A DNA stretch of 64,000 nucleotides from an uncultured Blautia sp. (GCA_934424575.1 CAKRXU010000001.1:140330-204329), one strand, 5' to 3'. Positions 26,663 through 35,599 are shown, counted from the first letter of the stretch. Notes: a model not told the origin generated them from the sequence alone. Numbers and translations are program-made.

Positions 26663-27423
26663 AGACCGTCCTTTCTGCAGATATCCAGAATGTTTTCTGC
26701 CAATGTGCGGTATTCTGCTGCCATTTCGCTGTCCGGGTAACACTCCATCAGGGTTTTGCCCTGTTCTTCTGCATCTGCGACCAGGTCGCTGCGGGTGAGT
26801 TTTCCGATTATCTGCGTTTCAAAATCATCGGCAAGTTCCTGTACTTTTTCTTCTTCTCGTTTTACATTGCGGCGGTTCAGGATGATGCCGCCAAGGGCTG
26901 CGTAACCACGGTTTTTGAAGTTCTGTACCGCCATGGCGATATTGGCTCCGGCATGGATTGCCATATTTTCACCGGAAGTTATGATGAAAACTTTGTCTGC
27001 ATAGCCTTTTCGCATCGGCATGGAGAAGCCGCCACAGACGACGTCTCCGAGAACGTCGTAGAGGACGATGTCCGGATTATAGTTCTCGTAGGCTCCTGTT
27101 TCTTTTAGTTTTTCGAGGGCAGTGATGATCCCGCGTCCTGCACAGCCGAGTCCTGGCGTGGGGCCGCCGGCCTCTACGCAGATCACGCCCTGGTAGCCGG
27201 TTGTGGTCATGTCTTCGAGCTTGAGGTTCTGTTTTTTCTCATTATAGAGAGCGAGTACGGTCCGCATCTGCTTTCCATGTCGGAGCTGGATCGTGGAATC
27301 TGCTTTTGGGTCGCAGCCGATCTGCATGACAGTCAGTCCTTTTTCTGCGAGGGCGGCTGCCACGTTGGATACGGTTGTAGATTTACCGATTCCGCCTTTG
27401 CCGTATACTGCTATTTTAATCAT
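26656..27423 (-). CDS. NifH-like iron protein (component 2), set B
   Basis: A 255-aa ATP-dependent reductase that would pass electrons to the set B partner. Seen: Walker A VYGKGGIGKST, switch-region CDPKADST, the two [4Fe-4S] ligand cysteines in GPTPGLGCAGRG and LYDVLGDVVCGGF, and the NRRN nucleotide-binding element. These are NifH/BchL/CfbC hallmarks; it lacks the longer C-terminus of true NifH (usually ~275-295 aa). The start at 27421-27423 overlaps the preceding TM1266 gene by 8 nt. The long upstream open frame is low-complexity and is rejected. Confidence 0.9.
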   Translation of the reverse strand: MIKIAVYGKGGIGKSTTVSNVAAALAEKGLTVMQIGCDPKADSTIQLRHGKQMRTVLALYNEKKQNLKLEDMTTTGYQGVICVEAGGPTPGLGCAGRGIITALEKLKETGAYENYNPDIVLYDVLGDVVCGGFSMPMRKGYADKVFIITSGENMAIHAGANIAMAVQNFKNRGYAALGGIILNRRNVKREEEKVQELADDFETQIIGKLTRSDLVADAEEQGKTLMECYPDSEMAAEYRTLAENILDICRKDGLC

Positions 27424-27688
27424 GTTTTTCCTCCGTATGTGTGATGACATTGGAATAAGCGGTCTTGGTGGACACGCCTTTGAGGCGGCCGATCTTGCCG
27501 GAAAGGGCGCTGATGATGTCCTGTGAGGCATCGATGGCGATGCTGATGATGCTGATTCCTTTTTCACGGTATGGGATGCCCATGCGGCCGATGATGTAGT
27601 CGCGGGCATCGTAAAGAAGCTGGTTGAGGGTTTCGATGGAATCGCTGTCTTCGACGATGATGGATATTACTGCTACTCTTGTGTCCAT
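27416..27688 (-). CDS. TM1266-family small protein (iron-only hydrogenase system regulator, ACT-like)
   Basis: A 90-aa ferredoxin-fold/ACT-like protein. Motifs VAVISIIVEDSDS, RDYIIGRMGIPYREKGISI and ALSGKIGRLKGVS closely fit the TM1266 family, named as a putative regulator of [FeFe]-hydrogenase systems. Function is only presumed. Here it is wedged between hypE and a NifH-like gene and overlaps the latter by 8 nt, so it belongs to the nitrogenase-like set rather than to a hydrogenase gene. Start 27688 has GGAGGACAACC before the ATG. Confidence 0.85.
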   Translation of the reverse strand: MDTRVAVISIIVEDSDSIETLNQLLYDARDYIIGRMGIPYREKGISIISIAIDASQDIISALSGKIGRLKGVSTKTAYSNVITHTEEKHD

Positions 27689-27736
27689 GGTTGTCCTCCT
27701 GGTAATAATTCTACAGAATGCTCCATTGCTTCGCAA

Positions 27737-28753
27737 TTAGCAGATACGTGGTAAAAGTTCTCCTCCCGGCTGTGGCAGGAGTGCCTGGGTGCCGATCTCA
27801 GTTGTCATGACTACTTTGCCTGGCTGGTCGGCGGTGACTTCTCCGATGATGGCGGCGTCTTTGGAGTATGGACACTGGCGGAGGGTTTCGACGATTTTTT
27901 CTGCTTCAGCTTTTGGAGCCATGATGACCATGCGGCCTTCGCATGCCAGATAGAGCGGTTCGAGTCCGAGCATTCCGCAGACTCCTTTGACTTCCGGTGC
28001 TACTGGGACGGAGGCTGCGTCGAGGCGGATCCCAACGTTGCTCTGTCCTGCAATTTCATAGAGGACGGTTCCGACACCGCCTCTTGTGGCATCGCGGATC
28101 ACATGGAGATCATGGGTAGTGTTCATGACAGCTTCTACTGTTTTCCAGAGCGGAGCGCAGTCGCTGGTGACATCTGCCTCGATTCCGAAGTCTTCTCTCG
28201 CGAGAAGAATCGTGCATCCATGTCTTCCGACATCACCGGTTACAATGATCGCATCTCCCGGCTGTGCAAGGGTTCCGCCGACTTTTACGCCATCCTCGAT
28301 CTGTCCCATTCCGGTCGTCGTGATAAAAACGCCGTCTACCTGTCCTTTGCCTGCAACTTTGGTATCACCGGACACGATATGTACGCCTGCTTCTGCGGCT
28401 GTTTTTTCCATTGCGGAGGCGATTTCTTCCAGTTTTTCCATCGGGAAGCCTTCTTCGATGACAAATGCACAGGTCAGGTACAGTGGTTTTGCCCCCATAC
28501 ATGCGAGGTCATTAACCGTACCGCAGATGGAAAGTTTGCCGATATTTCCGCCCGGGAAGAATGCCGGTGAGACGATAAATCCGTCTGTGGAAACTGCCAT
28601 TTTTCCTGTCGGTGGTGTCAGGACTGCCGCATCATCTGCTGTCAGATCCGGGTTGGCAAAGTGTGCTGCAAAGATCTGGTCGATCAGTTCTGAAGTCTGG
28701 CGGCCGCCTGCGCCGTGCGCCATTGTTACTGTTTTATCTTTTAAACTGCTCAT
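27737..28753 (-). CDS. hypE: Carbamoyl dehydratase HypE
   Basis: HypE receives a carbamoyl group from HypF on its C-terminal cysteine and dehydrates it to a thiocyanate, the source of the CN ligands of the [NiFe] centre. The 338-aa protein has MAHGAGGRQTSELID, the GDTKVAGKG and TTGMG ATP-binding blocks, DATRGGVGTVLYEIA and, decisively, the C-terminal PRIC with the acceptor cysteine intact. It lies 74 nt after hypD. Confidence 0.96.
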   Translation of the reverse strand: MSSLKDKTVTMAHGAGGRQTSELIDQIFAAHFANPDLTADDAAVLTPPTGKMAVSTDGFIVSPAFFPGGNIGKLSICGTVNDLACMGAKPLYLTCAFVIEEGFPMEKLEEIASAMEKTAAEAGVHIVSGDTKVAGKGQVDGVFITTTGMGQIEDGVKVGGTLAQPGDAIIVTGDVGRHGCTILLAREDFGIEADVTSDCAPLWKTVEAVMNTTHDLHVIRDATRGGVGTVLYEIAGQSNVGIRLDAASVPVAPEVKGVCGMLGLEPLYLACEGRMVIMAPKAEAEKIVETLRQCPYSKDAAIIGEVTADQPGKVVMTTEIGTQALLPQPGGELLPRIC

Positions 28754-28827
28754 AGGATTGTCCTCTTTTCTCTTAACATTATTATACCTGTAAACATACT
28801 CAGCATTTGGAACTTTAATCCCTGGTA

Positions 28828-29880
28828 TTATTTATTGTCCCCATACGCATAATAAGCCGAACATGCGCCTTCATTTGAAACCATACATGCTCCTACCGGA
28901 TGCTGCGGGGTGCAGACTTTGCCGAATACTTTGCAGTCGGATGGTTTGCATTTGCCCTGCAGGACATCGCCGCATCGACATGCCGGGTTTGCTTTACCCT
29001 GGATCGGTGGAATATTGTATTTCTTTCTTGCGTCAAAATCGCTCCACTCTTTTTTAAGACAGACACCTGATCTCGGAATCACGCCAAGCCCTCTCCACTC
29101 ACTGTCACAGGCTTCTGTCATTTCTTCGGTGAGCTGCTGTGCTTCGCGGCTTCCTTCCGGTTTCACGACTCTCGGATAGCAGTTTACAAAGAACGGTTTT
29201 CCTTCCTGGAATTTCACCAGGGAAACTGCAAGTGCTGTGAGAAGTTCTTTCGCAGTAAATCCGGCAACAACACCGCTTACGCCTTCTTCTGTCAGATGTT
29301 CGCAGAGTTCTGTTCCTGTGATCGCATTGACATGTCCCGGATACAGAAAAATATCTGCACTTCCTTTTAGTGCCTCGTATGCCTGCGGCATGGTCTTGTT
29401 TGCCATCAGCAGAGAATAATTTGAAAGACCATCCTTCTTTGCCTGCTTTACAGAAAGACATTCTGCCGGTGTTGTAGTTTCAAATCCGACAGACAGGAAT
29501 ACAACCTGTTCTTCCGGATGTTCCAGTGCATATTTTTCTGCATCTGCCGGAGAGTAGACGATGCGGATCTTTGCGCCTTTTTCTCTCGCTCCTGCAAGGC
29601 TCATCTTCGTTCCCGGCACTCGTACCAGGTCTCCGAAGGTACAGATCGTTACATTTTTTCCCAGTGCCAGCCACACTGCTTCATCAATAAATCCAACCGG
29701 TGTCACACAGACCGGACATCCCGGACCGGAGATCAGTTCTACCTGCGGCGGCAGAAGTTTGCGGATTCCCAGTCGAAAGATCTCGTGTGTATGTGTTCCA
29801 CAGACTTCCATGATGCGGACTGCCGGACCGTCATAGTTCTCTATGATCTCGCGGGCTGTTTTTTTTCTCTCTTCTCCCAT
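28828..29880 (-). CDS. hypD: Hydrogenase maturation factor HypD
   Basis: HypD, with HypC, is the scaffold on which Fe(CN)2CO is assembled. The 350-aa protein has the redox CGTHTHEIFRLG block, the GPGCPVCVTP motif with the CxxC, GFETTTP and the C-terminal [4Fe-4S] cysteines in CRCGDVLQGKC, CKVFGKVC and GACMVSNEGAC. All functional cysteines expected for an active protein are present. Start and hypC stop overlap by one base (TAATG). Confidence 0.96.
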   Translation of the reverse strand: MGEERKKTAREIIENYDGPAVRIMEVCGTHTHEIFRLGIRKLLPPQVELISGPGCPVCVTPVGFIDEAVWLALGKNVTICTFGDLVRVPGTKMSLAGAREKGAKIRIVYSPADAEKYALEHPEEQVVFLSVGFETTTPAECLSVKQAKKDGLSNYSLLMANKTMPQAYEALKGSADIFLYPGHVNAITGTELCEHLTEEGVSGVVAGFTAKELLTALAVSLVKFQEGKPFFVNCYPRVVKPEGSREAQQLTEEMTEACDSEWRGLGVIPRSGVCLKKEWSDFDARKKYNIPPIQGKANPACRCGDVLQGKCKPSDCKVFGKVCTPQHPVGACMVSNEGACSAYYAYGDNK

Positions 29881-30089
29881 TACAGCAGTTCCTCCATTAA
29901 CTGATCTGTTTCGTCATCATCTTCATCAGTGATCTTTGCGATTGCAACACCTGCATGGACCATCACATAATCACCCGGTTCCAGGTCTTCCAGAAGCTGT
30001 GCGGAAACTTTTCTTTTGGCTCCGCCAGCGTCTACAACTGCTGTTCCTTCACTGATTTTTACTACTTTTGCTGATAAACCTACACACAT
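29880..30089 (-). CDS. hypC: Hydrogenase maturation chaperone HypC/HybG
   Basis: A 69-aa chaperone that carries the Fe(CN)2CO unit with HypD and delivers it to an apo-enzyme. It starts MCVGLSAKVV with the essential Cys2, has the small beta-barrel and GDYVMVHAGVAIAKI, and ends in an acidic helix. The usual proline after MCxx (as in MCLAIP) is missing, here MCVGL. That is worth noting because HypC variants match particular client enzymes. It lies 16 nt after hypF. Confidence 0.93.
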   Translation of the reverse strand: MCVGLSAKVVKISEGTAVVDAGGAKRKVSAQLLEDLEPGDYVMVHAGVAIAKITDEDDDETDQLMEELL

Positions 30090-30105
30090 GGTAATGCCTC
30101 CCTTT

Positions 30106-32436
30106 TTACTTATTTCTATCTAAATATGCCATCGCATACACTGCCTGTCCAAGTGCGATCCCGCCATCATTTGGCGGTACAAGCTGATGTTTCAGTACTT
30201 CAAATCCCTGCTGTTTCAACATATGATCAGTCAGTTCCAGAAGCAGCCGGTTCTGAAAAACACCGCCGCTTAAAGCTGCTTTATTACAGCCGCTCTGCTC
30301 TCTGATCTTCACACAGGATGCCGTGATCTGGCGGGCAAGTTCCTGATGGAAAATGTATGCAAGACTACCAGGATCTTCACCGTTTAACCTGCGGTCCAGG
30401 ATTTCTTTTAGCAGGGATCCTGTGTTGAGAAGAAGTCGGTCATTGCCTTCTTTTAATAGTTCATAAGTCGGTATCTCCGGCATCTTTTTCTCATCTTTTA
30501 ACCTGTTCTTCTGATACTCTTCCGCGGCAAATTCAAGTGCCATGGACGCCTCACCTTCAAATGTGGACTTCCTGCGGATTCCAAGTATCGCGCTCACACT
30601 GTCAAACAATCGCCCTGCACTGGTCGACATCACGGCATTGATCTTACGGTCTGCCATGGTGAACTGTACATTTGCTTCCTGTTTCGTACAAAGTTCTAAT
30701 TTCTCTATGATCTCAGATGCTTTTTCCCTGTCACCTGTCATTCCATAGATCAGTGAAACTGCGATACGCCATCCCTCTTTTGAAGAAGCATCTCCGCCGA
30801 TCTGCAGGAATGGCATGACACTTCCTGCTCTTTCGAATCCATTCAGATCTGACAGAAGAATTTCTCCTCCCCAGATCGTACCGTCTGTTCCATAGCCGGT
30901 TCCGTCAAACGATACGCCGATCACCTGATCCGCACAGTCATTCTCTGCCATGCAGGAAAGAATGTGTGCATAATGGTGCTGTACCTTCACTACCGGTAAT
31001 CCAAGTTCTTCTGCGACCATCACAGAATTGTACTTCGGATGCATATCACAGCATACGATCTCCGGTTCCACTTCCAGCAGTGTTTCCAGTCTTCCGACTG
31101 TCTCACGAAGTGCTTTTACTGTCCGTAGATCTTCCAGGTCTCCCACATATGGGGACGGATAAAAACGGTTATCCACACCGATGCAGAAAGAGTTTTTGAG
31201 TTCTCCACCGATTGCGAGCACCTGTCCCTGATATGGTGTGGAAAACATAAACGGAAGTGGTGCATAACCTCTGGAACGGCGGATCATATATGGTTTATCC
31301 TCATAAAAATCCATTACAGAATCGTCTGCGCGGATACGAATCTTGCGGTCATGGGACAGCATGCAGTCACAGAATCCAGACAGTTCTGCCTCTGCTTCCT
31401 GATCGTCACGACAGATCGGCGCACCGGATGTATTTCCACTGGTCATTACCAGAAATTCCGGCATTTCAATCCCGTCATCATACGTAAAGATCAGAAGCTG
31501 TACCGGTGCATATGGCAGCATCACACCGACTTTTGGATTGCCCGGTGCCACGGATGGACAGAGGATCTCCGCCTCTTTTTTCTTATCCAGAAGCAGGATC
31601 GGCTTCTGATGTCCCTCGAGGATTTTGGACTGTTCTGCGCTAACTTCGCATTCTTTTCTGACAGCTTCGAGATCTTTTGCCATCACTGCAAAAGGCTTCA
31701 TCGGACGACGTTTGAGCTGCCGCAGGCGGCTGACTGCCCCCTCATTTGAAGCATCACAGCAGAGATGAAATCCACCGATGCCTTTGATCGCAACAATACC
31801 GCCCTCTGCAATCGTTTTTCTCGCATAAGTGACCGCAGCCCTGCCTCTTTCTTCTCTGCCGATCAGGTATACTTCCGGTCCACAGTCATTGCAGCAGACC
31901 GGCTGTGCATCGTATCTTCTTGTCGCCGGATCATAGTATTCTTTTGCACAGTCCGGACACATCGGAAACTCTTTCATACTGGTCCGTTCTCTGTCATAAG
32001 GAAGCGAATCCAGAATCGTCAGCCTCGGTCCGCAGCAGGTACAGTTGATGAACGGATGCAGGTATCTCCGGTTCCTGGGATCAAACATTTCCTCCTTGCA
32101 TTCATCGCAGATCGCAATGTCCGGTGAGACAAAAATCTCTCCTTTTGTCTTCTCACTTTCGATGATATCAAACTGTGTATACGCTTCCGGATGCTCTACA
32201 TTTTCGACATTTACTTTGAGGATTGCTGCACGTTTCGGCGGCCGATTCTGGATATCTGAGATAAATCCTCTGACCGCTTCCTCTGATCCCTGTGCGTAAA
32301 TTTCCACATAAGGTCCCTTGTTACAGACATTTCCACGGATGCCCCGCGTGGCCGCATGGCGGCTGACCGTTGGTCGGAATCCTACCCCCTGTACGATTCC
32401 GTAAACGCGGATCTGTCTGGTGATTTCTTCACTCAT
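30106..32436 (-). CDS. hypF: Carbamoyltransferase HypF
   Basis: HypF uses carbamoyl phosphate and ATP to load carbamoyl onto HypE. The 776-aa protein is full-length. It has an acylphosphatase-like domain (VYGIVQGVGFRPTVSRHA), two zinc fingers (CDECKEEM...CTCCGPR; CPDCAKEYY...CNDCGPE), a YrdC/Sua5 domain (GGIVAIKGIGGFHLCCDA) and a Kae1-like C-terminal domain (VKVQHHYAHILSCMAEN, SFDGTGYGTDGTIWGGE, ALSGGVFQNRLL). ATG 32436 has GGAG at 6 nt; a TTG four codons earlier is less likely. Confidence 0.96.
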   Translation of the reverse strand: MSEEITRQIRVYGIVQGVGFRPTVSRHAATRGIRGNVCNKGPYVEIYAQGSEEAVRGFISDIQNRPPKRAAILKVNVENVEHPEAYTQFDIIESEKTKGEIFVSPDIAICDECKEEMFDPRNRRYLHPFINCTCCGPRLTILDSLPYDRERTSMKEFPMCPDCAKEYYDPATRRYDAQPVCCNDCGPEVYLIGREERGRAAVTYARKTIAEGGIVAIKGIGGFHLCCDASNEGAVSRLRQLKRRPMKPFAVMAKDLEAVRKECEVSAEQSKILEGHQKPILLLDKKKEAEILCPSVAPGNPKVGVMLPYAPVQLLIFTYDDGIEMPEFLVMTSGNTSGAPICRDDQEAEAELSGFCDCMLSHDRKIRIRADDSVMDFYEDKPYMIRRSRGYAPLPFMFSTPYQGQVLAIGGELKNSFCIGVDNRFYPSPYVGDLEDLRTVKALRETVGRLETLLEVEPEIVCCDMHPKYNSVMVAEELGLPVVKVQHHYAHILSCMAENDCADQVIGVSFDGTGYGTDGTIWGGEILLSDLNGFERAGSVMPFLQIGGDASSKEGWRIAVSLIYGMTGDREKASEIIEKLELCTKQEANVQFTMADRKINAVMSTSAGRLFDSVSAILGIRRKSTFEGEASMALEFAAEEYQKNRLKDEKKMPEIPTYELLKEGNDRLLLNTGSLLKEILDRRLNGEDPGSLAYIFHQELARQITASCVKIREQSGCNKAALSGGVFQNRLLLELTDHMLKQQGFEVLKHQLVPPNDGGIALGQAVYAMAYLDRNK

Positions 32437-32517
32437 AATCTTCTCCAATCTGCTATATCACTCCATAGATACAGCAGGATTTTTTATTTACAATTGTCTG
32501 CTCGTGATCAGCTGACT

Positions 32518-33561
32518 TTACTTCCCGATCAGCTTCCCTGATACTGCAAAATGTCTTGTATTTATGAAGCTTCCTTTAAATTCCGGTGTCATGCGCTCCA
32601 TACATCCGTCTGCAAAAATGATATCAAAATCTCCATTTTGTACCAGTTCTATGTAGTCATCCTCGTCACGAAGAGACATATCTCCGTCTGCCAGAAGTTC
32701 TTTTTTCATCATAAACCAGCCTGCTGTCTGGACGGTCTTTGCGCCTTTTCTTATCAATTCTTTACGGATGGAATCAGCAATCACCTGCTGGTGTACAACA
32801 AGGACTTTTTTGCCGGTATAATCCAGTTCTGGAAGAAGTTCCTCTACCAGTGGATAGTAGATTTCATATGGTGTTCCAAATGTCTTTTCCAGATATTTCG
32901 CCGCCATAAGTGCCGCAGGAGAAACCACGATATTTCTGCTCACTGAGGAAGCTTTTTTTACTTCTTCAAGGCCTTCGCCCATACAGTAACAGACTGCCTG
33001 CTGGCCATATTGCTGCTGATACAGGGCACGTGTTTTGTCTGCTGCCGCAAGGTCGCTGACATCCTGCGGAGTCATTCCGAGGATACCGATCCTGCGTTCT
33101 TCCACTGGATATTTTTCCGTTGCAAAAGTTTTAAAAAGCTCCACAAAAGCTTTCTCCTCGCCTTTGTCATAAAGTTCCATTCCATCTGTATCAACGGTCA
33201 GGATCGGCAGCTTTATCTTCTTCTCACTCATTCGCTTCAATGCCAGATAATCCGTTGCGATCACCGCCGGAACCGGGGTTCCGATCACTGCCGCAAACAT
33301 TGCATCCACCTTATGTGCCGCATCTGCAAGCTTCGCCACCAGACGATCATCCCGTCCAAGTATCGCATCCATATCTCGAAGTCCGGCGCTGAAGATCGCA
33401 CTTTTCTGTTCAAACCACCGTGGCTCATCAAATCCGCATACGTTACCGGTACATCCCCCGGCATCGCAGATCACCACAATACCTCCAAGTTCAAAAAGTA
33501 CCGATACTGCCCCTGACTGATCTGGTGCAAATGGTGTCAGGTATTTCCGTAGTCCTCTCAT
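32518..33561 (-). CDS. Nitrogenase-like component 1 subunit (NifK/E-like), set A
   Basis: A 347-aa compact superfamily member. Its opening (APDQSGAVSVLFELGG, then ICDAGGCTGNVCG) is the NifK/NifE-type cluster-binding segment, with Cys32, Cys37 and Cys42. GILGMTPQD marks the second domain start. It is shorter than the set B counterpart, mainly at the C-terminus. The start overlaps the upstream stop (ATGA). About 80 nt separate it from hypF, without a terminator. Confidence 0.82.
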   Translation of the reverse strand: MRGLRKYLTPFAPDQSGAVSVLFELGGIVVICDAGGCTGNVCGFDEPRWFEQKSAIFSAGLRDMDAILGRDDRLVAKLADAAHKVDAMFAAVIGTPVPAVIATDYLALKRMSEKKIKLPILTVDTDGMELYDKGEEKAFVELFKTFATEKYPVEERRIGILGMTPQDVSDLAAADKTRALYQQQYGQQAVCYCMGEGLEEVKKASSVSRNIVVSPAALMAAKYLEKTFGTPYEIYYPLVEELLPELDYTGKKVLVVHQQVIADSIRKELIRKGAKTVQTAGWFMMKKELLADGDMSLRDEDDYIELVQNGDFDIIFADGCMERMTPEFKGSFINTRHFAVSGKLIGK

Positions 33562-34841
33562 TCTGCTACCTCCTTCAACGCCTCAAACAACCGTCTCACT
33601 CCCGCAAAGCCATACGGCTGCTCGTCCTGGTTCCACATCAGGCCCGGGCAATTTTGGTGGTAGTAGAGGGCGTCTTTGCCTATGGTGATGTTTACACCGC
33701 TCTGCGCCGGATCGTAGTAGATCATGGTTGGTTCCATGTTGGAAAATACTTTTGTTTCCGGACTTAAGAGGGCAAGCTGTTTCATATATACGAAGTTCTC
33801 TACTGTGATCGTTCCATAGATTTCCGGTACTTTGAATCCGTATTTCAGAAGGGCAAGTGCCAGTTCAAACGGATCTCCGTTCATGCATTCCCCGACTGCA
33901 AACGCTGCATCTGGACAGACTTTGCGGAAGTCCTCGATTGCCTGTTCTGCTGCCTCGCAGTACTCTTCCAACTCGAAGGAAACGCCCAGTACAGACGCAA
34001 GCGCCTGATACTGATTTTGTATTTTATCTGTCTGATATAAACGTCGTAACTCAATAAACGGAATCTTCAGTCTATCATTAAAATCTTCTGCCGCAAAGCG
34101 TGATTCCTGATGCAGTACCAGATTGAAATTCGCCTCCGACATGGTTTTATATTCTTCAAAATCTCTGCATCTGGATATCTCGTGGATCGTCCTGATCCCT
34201 GCACTGTGAAGCAGATCATACAGCTCACAGTCATCCACAAGCGGTGAGAAAAATCCCAGAAGATTGACGACATTTCCTTTCTTTTTTGCCGGCTCAAGAA
34301 GAGAATATAAAGACTGTCGTACATGTACCATCGGTGGTTTCCGTCCCTCTCTGGTCAATGCATACATATAACATGGACGCACCGGAAGTCCGGCCTTCTC
34401 CTCCGCTTTACGACAGACACGCTCCATATCTGTGCCAAGAAGTGCATCCACACAGGTGATGCAGATCATCACAACAGATGGTTTCTTATCCAGACTGTTA
34501 CAGATTTCCTCTACTGCTTTTGGTATTTTCTTGAGATGACGTCCTGTCACGATATCTGTCTCGTCCATCATCAGATAAAAAAAGCGGTTGTCATATTCGC
34601 GCATGGAGCTGATCAGGGATGTATTTCGCCCGCAGCATCCCGGTGCCACGATCAGCATGATCGAATCCGGGACAGCAAGTCCGGCTCTCTTCACACCGAA
34701 TCCTTCTGCTCCCGGAGAGTTAAAGGCAAGTGTCGCCGGAGAGCTGTAGATCAGGTGCATATTTGATCTGAACTGGTCCGGAATATTGTCCCTCCCACGC
34801 TCATTTAATTCTTCTACTGTACAATAATAGGCTCTGCTCAT
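33558..34841 (-). CDS. Nitrogenase-like component 1 subunit (NifD-like), set A
   Basis: A 427-aa NifD/E-like protein. Cys69/Cys70 in VAPGCCGRNTS and Cys127/Cys130 in MICITCVDALLGTD match the bridging-cluster region; the DALLGTD sequence is typical of the superfamily. GNVVNLLGFFSPLVDDCEL begins domain 2. The middle contains the family's VLHQE-type block. The C-terminal end (CPGLMWNQDEQPYGFAGVRR) parallels GGGLWGFDGIRR in set B, showing common ancestry. ATGA overlap with the NifH-like gene upstream. True nitrogenase is excluded by length and by absence of other nif genes. Confidence 0.84.
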   Translation of the reverse strand: MSRAYYCTVEELNERGRDNIPDQFRSNMHLIYSSPATLAFNSPGAEGFGVKRAGLAVPDSIMLIVAPGCCGRNTSLISSMREYDNRFFYLMMDETDIVTGRHLKKIPKAVEEICNSLDKKPSVVMICITCVDALLGTDMERVCRKAEEKAGLPVRPCYMYALTREGRKPPMVHVRQSLYSLLEPAKKKGNVVNLLGFFSPLVDDCELYDLLHSAGIRTIHEISRCRDFEEYKTMSEANFNLVLHQESRFAAEDFNDRLKIPFIELRRLYQTDKIQNQYQALASVLGVSFELEEYCEAAEQAIEDFRKVCPDAAFAVGECMNGDPFELALALLKYGFKVPEIYGTITVENFVYMKQLALLSPETKVFSNMEPTMIYYDPAQSGVNITIGKDALYYHQNCPGLMWNQDEQPYGFAGVRRLFEALKEVAE

Positions 34842-35599
34842 TCTTCTTCCTCTGCTTTCAAAAGCATTTCTGCCAGGTCAAAAAAACGTCTGCTGATCTC
34901 AGATCCTGCATCTCCCTCGATCACGGTCTTGCCCTGGTCTTCCCATCGGATGATCTCAGCACTTCTCGGTATTTCACCTACGATCGGAATATTGCTTTTC
35001 TGTGCAAACGCCTGCACTTTTTCCATTTCATTTTCGACATTTCGATGATTCAATACAATGCCAAAAACTCGCGCATAACTTCTATCTTCGAAGTTCCGTA
35101 CAGCACTGGAAATATTGTTTGCTGCATACAGTGCCATCTTTTCTCCGGAGGTTACGATCAGGACTTTTTCCGCATAGCCTTCACGGATCGGTGCCGCAAA
35201 ACCACCGCAGACTACATCGCCAAGCACATCATAAAGCACGACATCCGGCTTGTAGGTTTCAAATAATCTCAGATCCTCCAGTAGCTGAAAAGTCGCTATG
35301 ATTCCTCTTCCCGCACAGCCAAGTCCCGGGGTCGGGCCACCTGTTTCAATACAGAGAACTCCTCCAAATCCTTCTTTTGAAATGTCCTCAAGTTTCTCTG
35401 GTTCCTCGTCCTCTTCACGCATGTAATTCATCACCGGGCGAAGTGGTTCACCACCAAGCAGATTGATTGTAGAATCTGCTTTCGGATCACAGCCGATCTG
35501 GATGACCTTCTTTCCCATAGATGCAAAAGCCGCTGCCAGATTGGATGTCACGGTTGATTTTCCGATACCGCCCTTTCCATAAATTGCTACTTTCAGCAT
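34838..35599 (-). CDS. NifH-like iron protein (component 2), set A; first gene of the operon
   Basis: A 253-aa homologue of NifH/BchL/CfbC. It has Walker A IYGKGGIGKST, CDPKADST, [4Fe-4S] cysteines in GPTPGLGCAGRG and LYDVLGDVVCGGF, and LNHRN. It differs clearly from the set B copy (for example MNYMREEDEEPE insert near residue 65), so the sets are old paralogues, not a recent duplication. The ATG at 35597-35599 follows CAGGAGGGGAA; a GTG-type longer frame is rejected. Confidence 0.92.
   Translation of the reverse strand: MLKVAIYGKGGIGKSTVTSNLAAAFASMGKKVIQIGCDPKADSTINLLGGEPLRPVMNYMREEDEEPEKLEDISKEGFGGVLCIETGGPTPGLGCAGRGIIATFQLLEDLRLFETYKPDVVLYDVLGDVVCGGFAAPIREGYAEKVLIVTSGEKMALYAANNISSAVRNFEDRSYARVFGIVLNHRNVENEMEKVQAFAQKSNIPIVGEIPRSAEIIRWEDQGKTVIEGDAGSEISRRFFDLAEMLLKAEEEE

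Noticed and set aside
24054..35599. True nitrogen-fixation (nif) operon
   Set aside because: Subunits are too short, no nifB/E/N/V or Mo genes, and HypCDEF are unrelated to FeMo-cofactor synthesis.
24054..35599. Coenzyme F430 or bacteriochlorophyll reductase (Cfb, Bch)
   Set aside because: No tetrapyrrole or methanogenesis gene is present; two NifD/K-like subunits per set instead of the single CfbD.
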